From Pseudomonas brassicacearum (GTDB lineage: Bacteria; Pseudomonadota; Gammaproteobacteria; Pseudomonadales; Pseudomonadaceae), in contig NZ_CP007410.1 of the NCBI RefSeq assembly GCF_000585995.1, forward strand, positions 3,499,430 to 3,563,429: a DNA stretch of 64,000 nucleotides, written 5' to 3'. How positions within the stretch are numbered: position 1 is the first letter of the stretch; the number at the start of each line of letters is the position of its first letter. Made by a program: the position numbers and the translations under genes. A model generated the notes under the pieces. It saw only the letters and a list, made by a program, of their open reading frames with translations, did no database searches and was not told the origin of the DNA. Below are positions 18,849-26,255 of the stretch, piece after piece.

Positions 18849-18862
18849 TTGATTGAAATCAA
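18849..18862 (-). promoter_or_regulatory. FNR/ANR/DNR box of the nos operon
   Basis: TTGATTGAAATCAA is an exact TTGAT-N4-ATCAA site, 65-78 bases upstream of nosR. In Pseudomonas such sites bind ANR (oxygen) or DNR (nitric oxide) and activate nos genes under low oxygen. The palindrome gives no orientation by itself; nosR is the sensible target. Confidence 0.88.
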
Positions 18863-19056
18863 CTTGAGGACATGTACTCCTCCGCCCCAGCCAAAACCGG
18901 TGGCCAGGCTTTTCTCATCTCTTGGGCCTGGATTAATTTGCGTTCACACAGCGCAGGGAACTCTTTGTAACGGTGGAACCACTCATCGATTCGACAATGT
19001 GTTTGAAGGATAAAGGGCTTCGTCATCCACTCCAGTTTTCCAGTACGCCAAGTCAT
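18859..19056 (-). CDS. Possible small protein, 65 residues
   Basis: An open frame with a plausible ribosome site (GAGG, 7 bases before ATG 19056) between nosR and the flavoprotein gene. The product is basic and Trp-rich (MRKAWPPVLAG), with no signal peptide and no family I recognise. Its 3' end overlaps the FNR-type box, so it may be a chance frame in the nos upstream region. Confidence 0.3.
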   Translation of the reverse strand: MTWRTGKLEWMTKPFILQTHCRIDEWFHRYKEFPALCERKLIQAQEMRKAWPPVLAGAEEYMSSS

Positions 19057-19181
19057 TCACGTGCCTCGCCGAACGTTACGAAGATAATTGCTGCCCTACC
19101 TGATAATTGCATTGCACCGACGCAATAAATTGCCAACTTCGACTGTTATAACAAAGACTTAACATGACTAAGGGCTTATGG

Positions 19182-20294
19182 ATGAGAATTTTGATTGTCG
19201 GTGGCGGAATCGCCGGTTTTTCCATGGCCAGGGCGCTTGAGCTCAAAGGCTACCAGGCAGATTTGGTTGAACGCCGCCCTGACGAAACCTCTGGTGACTC
19301 AGGACTGTTTCTGCCGGGAAACGCTGGCCGTGCGCTCAAGCAACTGGGCCTGCTCGACCGTGTTCAAAGTGCCGCCGCCGTCATCCGCACCCAAAGCATC
19401 CTCGACAAAAACGGCAGGCAATTATCTGTGACACAGACCCAAGACGTGTGGGGATCATGTGGGCCCTGCCTCTCACTTCCTCGCGCTGGATTGCACGGCA
19501 TTCTGCGTCAATCCTTGTCTCGGACTCAGCTACGTTTTGAATTGGCGGTAGAAGCAATCGAGCAATCAGCCACGACATGCCAGGTGAACTTTTCCGATGG
19601 CTCATCCGCCACTTATGACATTGTCATCGGTGCTGACGGTATTGGTTCATCGGTACGCAGCATGCTGTTCCCGGCGATCAATCCGACCTACGTCGGCAAT
19701 GTCAGCTGGCGTTTCATAACGCGTAACACCACAGCAATTGATAGCTGGACGGCGATGCTGGGTCATCGCAAAGCTTTGCTCGCAATTCCGGTAAACGCCA
19801 ATGACATCTATGTATACGCCGATACCGCGCTCGCCTTCCAGGACATTCAGAGCACAACTGCGCAAGCATCGCTGCCAGCACTGTTCAACGATTTTTCCGG
19901 TCCTATTTTGCCGCTCATTACGCAGATACCTGCCAGCACTCTGGTGCATTTCAGCAAAATAGAACAAGTCGTCATGGACGATTGGGTAAAGGGACGTGTT
20001 GTGCTCATTGGCGATGCGGCTCACGCAGCCTCACCGAGTATGGCGCAGAACGCGGGCATGGCGCTTGAGGATGCGCTGGTATTGGCAGAGTCGATAGCCG
20101 CAGCAGAGAGCCCAGATGGCGCGCTCGCGACTTACACCGCCAGACGCAGACACCGCGTTGAATGGACGCAAAAGCAATGCGCAGCCCGGGATAAAATGCG
20201 GGCGTGGCCGACTCCGATGCGCAACGCCGTCCTCAAGGTGTTCGGTAACAGATTGTATGCACGGAGTTACTCGCCTTTGGCGGCGCCCCTTTGA
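19182..20294 (+). CDS. FAD-dependent group A monooxygenase-like protein
   Basis: A 370-residue flavoprotein hydroxylase-like enzyme, using NAD(P)H and O2 on an unknown small molecule. The dinucleotide fold opens at the start (MRILIVGGGIAGFSMARAL), the mid motif is DIVIGADGIGSSVRSMLFP, and the ribityl-binding motif is GRVVLIGDAAHAASPSMAQNAGMALEDALVLAE. ATG 19182 is preferred over ATG 19164 because AAGGG lies 7 bases before it and the Rossmann fold begins directly. It stands alone, has somewhat lower GC than the nos genes, and sits next to the T3SS island. No hrp box precedes it, so it is probably not part of the HrpL regulon. Confidence 0.88.
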   Translation: MRILIVGGGIAGFSMARALELKGYQADLVERRPDETSGDSGLFLPGNAGRALKQLGLLDRVQSAAAVIRTQSILDKNGRQLSVTQTQDVWGSCGPCLSLPRAGLHGILRQSLSRTQLRFELAVEAIEQSATTCQVNFSDGSSATYDIVIGADGIGSSVRSMLFPAINPTYVGNVSWRFITRNTTAIDSWTAMLGHRKALLAIPVNANDIYVYADTALAFQDIQSTTAQASLPALFNDFSGPILPLITQIPASTLVHFSKIEQVVMDDWVKGRVVLIGDAAHAASPSMAQNAGMALEDALVLAESIAAAESPDGALATYTARRRHRVEWTQKQCAARDKMRAWPTPMRNAVLKVFGNRLYARSYSPLAAPL

Positions 20295-20330
20295 CTGAAG
20301 ATTCGGGGCAACGAATGGCTGCTCGACATG

Positions 20331-20359
20331 GGAACCCGCAGAGAGCCTGGAACCACTCA
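20331..20359 (+). promoter_or_regulatory. Hrp box (HrpL promoter) of the F-box-like effector gene
   Basis: GGAACC, 16 bases, CCACTCA: an exact match to the HrpL promoter. It ends 29 bases before the ATG at 20389. Confidence 0.93.
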
Positions 20360-20388
20360 TTGGATTTGATACTAAGGTGGTGATCACA

Positions 20389-20817
20389 ATGGGTGGTAAC
20401 TGTATTTCCCGCGTGCGCAACAATCACATGGACGCCACCACGGTAGATCCATCACCGCCCGAGCCGGCTACCGGCCCCGCGGCTCATCCACACGATGCGC
20501 AAGATACCGCAAGAGACTCATCCTTAACTCGACCGCATGCCCCTGCGAACCATCCACGTGCGTCACTCTTGACGGGCATTCAGTTTGAACATTCATCTGC
20601 AGGCCACTCACTTCGGCCCAGCCCTTTGAGCAATGTTCCGCCAGAAATGCTTCTTGAGGTGGCCAGTCATTTGCCTGCGCAAGACAAGGCTGCGCTCGCC
20701 AGCACAGCGCGCGCTTATCACCAGACCTTACCCACCGCCGGCCGGGAGCATAAACAATTGCAGGAATTGTTCCGCCAGTTCAATGCTGGTCGTGGACGCG
20801 CTACCCCCAGGCAATAG
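20389..20817 (+). CDS. F-box-like type III effector candidate, N-terminal part (frame broken)
   Basis: 142 residues from ATG 20389 (AAGGTGG upstream). Two features mark it as an effector. The N-terminus MGGNCISRVR has Gly2 and a nearby Cys, like acylated plant-pathogen effectors (AvrPto and HopF families begin MGNxC). Residues about 84-120 read LSNVPPEMLLEVASHLPAQD then KAALASTARAYHQTL, an F-box pattern (LPxE, hydrophobic spacing, D, then a basic/aromatic end). F-box effectors known to me include Agrobacterium VirF and Ralstonia GALA proteins, which recruit host SCF ubiquitin ligases. Residues 20-75 are Pro/Ser/Ala-rich, as in secretion leaders. The frame stops at 20817 just after a C5 tract; coding continues in the -1 frame. 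It has its own hrp box. No chaperone gene is adjacent. Confidence 0.75.
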   Translation: MGGNCISRVRNNHMDATTVDPSPPEPATGPAAHPHDAQDTARDSSLTRPHAPANHPRASLLTGIQFEHSSAGHSLRPSPLSNVPPEMLLEVASHLPAQDKAALASTARAYHQTLPTAGREHKQLQELFRQFNAGRGRATPRQ

Positions 20818-20820
20818 ACG

Positions 20821-21392
20821 ATGCCTTTAGGTTATTAGCCTCACCCCTCCACCCTGCAGATCATGAAAAACTGAGTCGCCGCCTGACAGCCTATTTGCAA
20901 CGCCAACTTTCAGAATTAAGCACCGGCACTCGAGACGTTGAGCACTTGAAAAAAACGATCGAGCAGTCTCTATCATTAATTGATACTTCACCCCGTCAAA
21001 GCATGAGGCTCGCGAGCGCAATTTCGCCGTTATTGAATCTCACACGTGCGCCGGCCTTGGCCGCTACAGGCTTAGCCGCATCAAGCAAGTTGCGCGATGT
21101 CGTCACGTCGGCCCAGCCGATGAGAATGACGACAACAACAAAAGACCAGATGGCCTGGACCTTGAGGAATATGAATCTACATGGGTTGCAACACCTACCC
21201 GAGCAAGAGCTAGGCGCCGCGCTCGAGCAACATGTAAACGCAATGGAAAACTTGTATGCAACGAACTACACACCCTCGTTGCCTATGTTCAACCCGCTAT
21301 CTTCCGCGACCCGAGAAGTTTCCTTTGCGCCTGCCCCACAGCAAGCTGGGCTTAAGGCCAGACTGGATCAGCTTCAACGCTGGGCCAGATAG
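20821..21392 (+). pseudogene. C-terminal part of the F-box-like effector, out of frame
   Basis: Downstream of the 20817 stop, the -1 frame is open and protein-like to TAG 21392, reading QAIDDAFRLLASPLHPADHE, SRRLTAYLQRQLSELS and on. Its only early start is a TTG at 20895 with no ribosome site, and the open frame extends back across the stop of the first part. Adding one C to the CCCCC at 20804-20808 would join both parts into about 334 residues. The C-terminal region is helix-rich, with no domain I recognise. Either the gene is a recent pseudogene, the base is missing through a sequence error, or slippage restores the frame. Confidence 0.7.
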
Positions 21393-21515
21393 ACAGATCG
21401 GCGCGCATAAAGGGCATCTGAGGCTAAAAATACAGGGTGATGCCGATCATCCTGGCGCCTTACATTTAGCCAGGTATTTACAGCGTTAAAAATGCCCCGC
21501 CATTTTGCTGCGACA

Positions 21516-21545
21516 CAAAAAAACGCTTGGCATAAATGCCAAGCG
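21516..21545 (-). terminator. Rho-independent terminator of the ropAA operon
   Basis: On the minus strand a 10-bp perfect stem (CGCTTGGCAT and its inverse) is followed by seven T residues (AAAAAAA at 21517-21523 on the plus strand). It lies 50 bases after the ropAA stop. Confidence 0.9.
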
Positions 21546-21596
21546 CATACTCATAGCCCTCACTGCTGCCTATCGACATCATCCGAGACGCGTGAA

Positions 21597-22934
21597 TCAG
21601 ACAGGATTCTCCGTCGCACCGCCCCCCTCTCGGAGTCTACGATGCTCCAGCGCGCGGTCCGTTATTTCTCTCGCCGTAGTGACAGCGTCTCGCGCCAGCG
21701 CCTTGCCGGCCTCGAGAGTTGCATCAGCAACTTCCTGCGCTTTGGCGGGAACGTCCTCTTGCAATACTTTTACAGCCGCATCGCTGAGGGGCTCGGTTGC
21801 AATACCGGCCACCCCATAAGCACCAAAAGTAAGCGCCGACATGGCGAGGTTAACCGTGTGGTCCACCACAGCGACCTCTCCTGGCCCCAGACCTTTCTGG
21901 GTTGCCAGATCTCTCGCCGCACCACGAGCCAGCGATGCCAAAGCGAAGCCGCCGCCCAGTACGCCCGCGTTGGAAACCATACTTGGAAAGGACAACGCGC
22001 CACTCAAAGCCGATGCCGTATCGGTAATAACGTCCAGGGGAACCCTGGCCAGACGTTTGGCACCGTTTGCCATCGGGCTCAGTGTTGTACTTTCTTTCAG
22101 CGCTTGATATTGGGTCTTCCAGTCGGTACGACCTAAAAGATAGGCGGGCCCGGCACGATGGGCCTGCAAGTCGTTTTTGTTCATAAGATGGGCATAACCT
22201 GCGCCGGCAGCCAAACCTCCCGCCGAGGCGATAGCCGTATCAACCGCCGAGGCAGCCTTCGGCCCGACGGTGGCATTCATGAGCCCGGCCACCCCCAAAC
22301 GCACAGCATTGCGAGCACTGAAGGTCTGCCAGGACAGCGCAGCCTCCCCAGCGTTACTCACCCTGGTTTCCTCCTTTTTGCTGGTCAGGGCTTGCTGCAT
22401 CACCGGCTCCAAGGTTTCCGGCGGCGGTTTTAGCCAATAAGTGTCGTGCGTGGCTCTCGCCAGCAGACCACCGCCTACTGCATCCATCGCACCGGAAAAA
22501 GAGCCCGCCACAAAGCCGGTCAAGGCTGGATTATCGGCAACATGAGCCGTCACCTCGGGCACCTTGTCCAAAATAACCGAGGCCGCCGCAAAGGGTACGG
22601 AAGCCACCGCACCTTGTATCGGAGCCGTGACACGATCCATCCGCGCCGCTTTTTCGAGCAACGCCTCGAGCGTCTCCGGCGTCTCTCCCATTTCTTTCAA
22701 TTCAACGGCGCGATCATGAATCAGGGCATTGATGGCCTCATGGTTCTCAGCCGTCCTGTGGGGTTCGAACAGGTCGTCAAGTTTGTCCTTCAACGCGGCC
22801 AGCTCTGGAGAGTTGTCTCCATTAACAGACGATACGTTCCCGGTTCGCTCCAGATGCGTTGATCGCGCATCGTTAACGTGATGGCTCTCTAGTGTGCGCA
22901 GTGGCACGGGGGAGCCGGCTCTATTGATATCCAT
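21597..22934 (-). CDS. ropAA: HopAA1/RopAA-like type III effector
   Basis: 445 residues. Several blocks match what I remember of P. syringae HopAA1: the start MDINRAG, MGETPETLEALLEKAARMDR, SGAMDAVGGGLLARATHDTY, WQTFSARNAVR, and AVDTAIASAGGLAAGAGYAH. HopAA1 belongs to the conserved effector locus of P. syringae, and RopAA is its relative in plant-associated P. fluorescens-group strains; the host target is not settled. The N-terminus is polar and Ser-rich, with no signal peptide. AAGGAG precedes the ATG. The gene is downstream of the transglycosylase gene with a 54-base gap and no hrp box of its own, so it is probably read from the box at 24296. Confidence 0.85.
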   Translation of the reverse strand: MDINRAGSPVPLRTLESHHVNDARSTHLERTGNVSSVNGDNSPELAALKDKLDDLFEPHRTAENHEAINALIHDRAVELKEMGETPETLEALLEKAARMDRVTAPIQGAVASVPFAAASVILDKVPEVTAHVADNPALTGFVAGSFSGAMDAVGGGLLARATHDTYWLKPPPETLEPVMQQALTSKKEETRVSNAGEAALSWQTFSARNAVRLGVAGLMNATVGPKAASAVDTAIASAGGLAAGAGYAHLMNKNDLQAHRAGPAYLLGRTDWKTQYQALKESTTLSPMANGAKRLARVPLDVITDTASALSGALSFPSMVSNAGVLGGGFALASLARGAARDLATQKGLGPGEVAVVDHTVNLAMSALTFGAYGVAGIATEPLSDAAVKVLQEDVPAKAQEVADATLEAGKALARDAVTTAREITDRALEHRRLREGGGATENPV

Positions 22935-22988
22935 GAGGTGCTACTCCTTACATGCGGGTTTATGTTCTGCACAAACGCGACGTGTCTA

Positions 22989-23906
22989 TCAGCCAGGCAG
23001 TTGGCCTCTGCCGCTCGCAATGATCTCGGCGAATTGCAATACGTTGGCCGGATAACCGGGATCCCCTACTCCTCCGGTATCCGCCAAATCGTTGCGATTC
23101 ACCTTGTCGGGGCCGGAGTTATAGGCGCGCAGTCCTGCGCCGATGTCACCACCGAAAGCACTGGTCTGATCGCGCAAATAGAGGGCCCCCGCCATGATGT
23201 TGTCCCGGGGGTTGTTGACGTCGGCATTGCCAAGCAGCGCCGGATTGTCCCTCTTCAATTGAGCGAAGGTGTCGGCGTTGACTTGCATCAAGCCAGCGTC
23301 GGTCTTGCCGTTGACATTGGTGCTGCTGGAATTCAGGTTGCCTCTGGACTCCGCCCAGATCTGCCCTGCTATCACGTTGCCTGGAACACCCGTAGCATTG
23401 GAGGCATCCACGATATCCTGGCGATACGGCTCCAGTTGCGCGGGCAAGTGCAACTCACCCTGACCGCTCAAGGCCGGACTGCCTGCCACACCACCGGCCT
23501 GGGCATTGTTGACTCCACCGCCTGGCGCAGCGGAACCGCCCGGTTGGGCCATCAACGTGTTGTGGGGTTGAGGCCCCGGTTGGGCAATCCCACCTCCCCC
23601 GGCCCCTTCCTGTTGATTCATCAAGGAATGGAGCCACTGCATGATGGCCTTCATGATGACTTCCATCAGTTGCATCATCAGGTCGGTTGGTTCGGCATTA
23701 CTCTTCTGTGCAGACACAGGCCCGTTAGGCACCTCCGAAGGCGGGCCGAAATTGATCGGCCGCTCAGGGCGAGCCGCGAACATATCGCCAGCCACCGCGG
23801 GATCTGAACCGGCGTGCCGACTAAACCGCTCGTTGTGGTTTTCAGGCGCAAGGAGCGCGTCGGGGGTGGGGCTACGAATGGGAGAGATAGACAGGCTCAA
23901 ATTCAA
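22989..23906 (-). CDS. Type III harpin-like lytic transglycosylase (HrpH/HopP1-like)
   Basis: 305 residues. The C-terminal half is an SLT-type transglycosylase domain: IWAESRGNLNSSS with the catalytic Glu, DAGLMQVNADTFAQL, and AGALYLRDQTSAFGG...LRAYNSGP. The N-terminal half is harpin-like: an amphipathic Met/Leu-rich segment (MMQLMEVIMKAIMQWLHSLM) followed by Gly-rich linker. In P. syringae such proteins open the peptidoglycan for the secretion pilus or are themselves secreted. No Sec signal is present. There is no ATG near the start; TTG 23906 overlaps the stop of the upstream gene, and TTG 23900 has better spacing to GGAG. Gene two of the operon behind the hrp box at 24296. Confidence 0.82.
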   Translation of the reverse strand: MNLSLSISPIRSPTPDALLAPENHNERFSRHAGSDPAVAGDMFAARPERPINFGPPSEVPNGPVSAQKSNAEPTDLMMQLMEVIMKAIMQWLHSLMNQQEGAGGGGIAQPGPQPHNTLMAQPGGSAAPGGGVNNAQAGGVAGSPALSGQGELHLPAQLEPYRQDIVDASNATGVPGNVIAGQIWAESRGNLNSSSTNVNGKTDAGLMQVNADTFAQLKRDNPALLGNADVNNPRDNIMAGALYLRDQTSAFGGDIGAGLRAYNSGPDKVNRNDLADTGGVGDPGYPANVLQFAEIIASGRGQLPG

Positions 23907-24262
23907 TGCTCCAGGTTCGCTGATACAGTGGCGATCGGTTCGAGGGCGTAGTGCTCAGGCAAAGCGGTTTGATGCATGGACTGCGAAACAGGGCCGGTAT
24001 CGAACAATCGCCTCATCAGTCGAACAAACTGACGTTTGGCTGAAGGCGATTTTTCGATGAGCGCCCTGGTCGTTTCCTGCAACGCCAGCTCAATGCCGGT
24101 TGGCCTGAATACAAGCAATGTTCGGCTGCAAGCCAGGTTCGCGTGCACATTCCCGGCGCTTACCGATGACGTCTCGAGTGTCCAGTTCGGAACCCGTGCA
24201 ATAGCCTGTCCGGCCTTCGAACTGTCATCAGGACCCTGGATGTAAGCGATGCAAATTCGCAT
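23903..24262 (-). CDS. Unknown 119-residue protein, first gene of an HrpL operon
   Basis: ATG 24262 has GGAG 8 bases upstream and starts 34 bases inside the end of a perfect hrp box, so it is HrpL-controlled. The protein is not recognised. It has no signal peptide. A central stretch SRTLLVFRPTGIELALQETTR is followed by a basic helix (KSPSAKRQFVRLMRRLFDTG). Size and position between hrpL and effector-type genes would suit a T3SS chaperone or an accessory factor for the transglycosylase or RopAA, but the CesT pattern is not clear. Its stop overlaps the start of the transglycosylase gene, so the two are coupled. Confidence 0.72.
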   Translation of the reverse strand: MRICIAYIQGPDDSSKAGQAIARVPNWTLETSSVSAGNVHANLACSRTLLVFRPTGIELALQETTRALIEKSPSAKRQFVRLMRRLFDTGPVSQSMHQTALPEHYALEPIATVSANLEH

Positions 24263-24295
24263 ACCGGGCACTCCGTGAAGAAGGGATCTAAATAA

Positions 24296-24324
24296 TGCGT
24301 GGAGCCAGAGGCGAAAGAGGTTCC
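24296..24324 (-). promoter_or_regulatory. Hrp box of the transglycosylase-ropAA operon
   Basis: On the minus strand GGAACC, 16 bases, CCACGCA: exact HrpL promoter, 34 bases before ATG 24262. Confidence 0.93.
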
Positions 24325-24359
24325 CTGTTCTTATCGCCGTGACGCAGGTTCGCTCGGGC

Positions 24360-24896
24360 TCAGTACTCGCTGGAGACTCGCCGCTTGAGTTGCTCGCGGG
24401 CCCGCGACAGGCGCGAACGCACCGTACCAACCGGTATATCCAGCCGAGCGGCGGTCTCCAGGTAATTACCTTCCATTTCCATCGCGACCCGAATCACCTC
24501 CTCCATATTCGGCGGCAAGGTTTCCATCGCACGAAAGACTCGCACCAGCTGACGCAAGCCACTGACCTCGGACACAACATCGCGACTGTCGGCCATTTCC
24601 AATACGCCGCATTCTTGCAGGTCGTCATGAAACGGCTGGTTGTAGAGGCGCCTGAAATGACTGCGAATGAGGTTGAATGCAATGCCGCAGAGCCAGGTCA
24701 GCAGCAGCGAATCGTGCCGGAACTTGTGCTCGTTACGTAGCGCTTCGAGGAAGGTTGCCTGGAGCAGATCCTCCGCATCATCAGGGTTCGCTACCTTTGC
24801 CCTGATAAACAACCGCACCTTCTGCACCATCCTGCGGTCGAGCTGACGAAGGAGAGAAGCCGGAGCCGGATACGTGATCGAGTTGATTACACACAT
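24360..24896 (-). CDS. hrpL: HrpL (RspL) ECF sigma factor
   Basis: Alternative sigma factor that recognises hrp boxes and switches on the T3SS and its effectors. 178 residues from ATG 24896; a TTG two codons upstream is the alternative. Sigma region 2 is seen in ANPDDAEDLLQATFLEALRN and LLTWLCGIAFNLIRSHFRR, region 4 in ETLPPNMEEVIRVAMEMEGN and TAARLDIPVGTVRSRLSRAR, the DNA-binding helix. A sigma54 promoter lies just upstream and hrpJ is divergent. All hrp boxes in the window are presumed targets. Confidence 0.95.
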   Translation of the reverse strand: MCVINSITYPAPASLLRQLDRRMVQKVRLFIRAKVANPDDAEDLLQATFLEALRNEHKFRHDSLLLTWLCGIAFNLIRSHFRRLYNQPFHDDLQECGVLEMADSRDVVSEVSGLRQLVRVFRAMETLPPNMEEVIRVAMEMEGNYLETAARLDIPVGTVRSRLSRAREQLKRRVSSEY

Positions 24897-24932
24897 GGAC
24901 AATAACCAATTGGCGGTAAGTCCGGCTGTAAG

Positions 24933-24948
24933 AGCGATATGCGTGCCA
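24933..24948 (-). promoter_or_regulatory. Sigma54 promoter of hrpL
   Basis: On the minus strand TGGCAC, 5 bases, TCGCT, matching TGGCAC-N5-TTGCW with one change; the invariant GG and GC are exactly 10 bases apart. It lies about 40 bases before the hrpL ATG. This fits activation by the enhancer-binding protein encoded at 45154-46131. The tract 24980-25025 is very AT-rich and may hold an activator or IHF site (inference). Confidence 0.85.
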
Positions 24949-25081
24949 ATCGTTTGCGCGATCTAAACCACTGTTATTCATGAAGATTTTTTTAAGATTT
25001 TTTCTGTTCGTGCAATCTTTTGCATAAACCGATCGAAGTCATCGCGCATTTATGCACGCCCGCGCGAAAGCTCTGAGTTCA

Positions 25082-25110
25082 GGAACCCGATGGTGGGTTT
25101 GCGCCACTCA
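25082..25110 (+). promoter_or_regulatory. Hrp box of the hrpJ-hrcU operon
   Basis: GGAACC, 16 bases, CCACTCA, ending 32 bases before the hrpJ ATG. Confidence 0.94.
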
Positions 25111-25142
25111 CTGCGCATGACTCTTTGCATCGATGCCGTCCC

Positions 25143-26255
25143 ATGAAAATCCCCGGTTTCACCCCAGTCGCGATTCATTCGGTCAATCCGGTAAGCGCCC
25201 GCCCAGCGCTATCCGCTACGCAGACGGCGTCGTACATCGCAAAAGACCAGGGCACCACGCCACAACAGGTGGCGCGATTCACCTCGGCATTGATCCAGCA
25301 AAGCAAAGAGCTCAGCCAGCGTGAGCTGGTCATCGGCGGTACCGTCTTGCAATCAAAGGCGATGAAGCTCGGTGAGCTTTATCAGATGCTGATGGGCAGT
25401 AATGACAAAAGGCTGGATGAAGCAGTGCGTACCCTGCGCCAGACCCTGAAACGTCAACGCTCTGATGAGTCGATGCTTGGCCGGGTGCTCGCCTTCGCTG
25501 GCGGGGACCCGGCCAAAGCGCACGTCATGCTGCAAGCAGCCATGAAACAAGCGCATCACGAGGGTGCCCGGGATGAGCACCAGGCGCTGTCGGATCACGC
25601 CGGCGCACTCAGGCAGCGCCATGGCAACAGAGCCCGCGCGGGTATCAATACGGCCCGGGCCTTTTCCAGATCGGGGCTGGACTCGCAGCGACGCAAGAAT
25701 CTACGGGAATTGTATTACAACGGCGTCGTAGGCCAGCCCACCATATCCAGCCTCATCGACACACTACTGGGACAAGAGGATGGCGAAGCGCAGTTCGAGC
25801 CGACCTTGCGCGACCTGCGTCGTGCCATTGCCGACGACCTTGCCTCAGTCAATCCATCGAGCCCTCGCCAGCAATTACGCACCTTGATGCATGGCGTGAA
25901 TACCGCCAGGCATGTATCGACTCTGCTTAAAAGCTGCGAACACCTGCTCGGGCGCATGCGTGACAAGAACCCGCAACTGCAGGTGAGCGCACCGACGTTT
26001 CTCAAACACCTGCTCGTACTCTCGGGCAAGGGCATGAACCTGCAGGAAACCTTGCAACTCACGCAGTTTATCGGCGGCGCGCAACTCAAGCATCAGTTGT
26101 CGTTTCTCAACGGCCTGCGCCCGATGCTCCAACAGCTGCCTATCTTGCTGTGGCAAGACCTCAAGTCCCGGCAGAATGCTTTGGGGAACCTGTTGTTGCT
26201 GATGGCCGAACTCACTCAGCAAGAGCAAAACCAGCTCAAGGGGAACACGGCCTGA
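25143..26255 (+). CDS. hrpJ: HrpJ T3SS gatekeeper
   Basis: 370-residue YopN/SepL/SctW-type protein that controls the order of secretion: translocators and harpins before effectors. ATG 25143 directly follows the hrp box leader. The protein is soluble, Gln-rich and helical, with GGTVLQSKAMKLGELYQMLMG, RKNLRELYYNGVVGQPTI and FLKHLLVLSGKGMNLQETLQ, typical of the HrpJ/YopN fold. First gene of a 12-gene operon in the P. syringae order; its stop overlaps the hrcV start (TGATG). Confidence 0.93.
   Translation: MKIPGFTPVAIHSVNPVSARPALSATQTASYIAKDQGTTPQQVARFTSALIQQSKELSQRELVIGGTVLQSKAMKLGELYQMLMGSNDKRLDEAVRTLRQTLKRQRSDESMLGRVLAFAGGDPAKAHVMLQAAMKQAHHEGARDEHQALSDHAGALRQRHGNRARAGINTARAFSRSGLDSQRRKNLRELYYNGVVGQPTISSLIDTLLGQEDGEAQFEPTLRDLRRAIADDLASVNPSSPRQQLRTLMHGVNTARHVSTLLKSCEHLLGRMRDKNPQLQVSAPTFLKHLLVLSGKGMNLQETLQLTQFIGGAQLKHQLSFLNGLRPMLQQLPILLWQDLKSRQNALGNLLLLMAELTQQEQNQLKGNTA

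Noticed and set aside
19020..20400. tRNA or attachment site at the left edge of the T3SS island
   Set aside because: I looked for a tRNA gene, integrase or direct repeats near the island edges and saw none, so no integration event is claimed.
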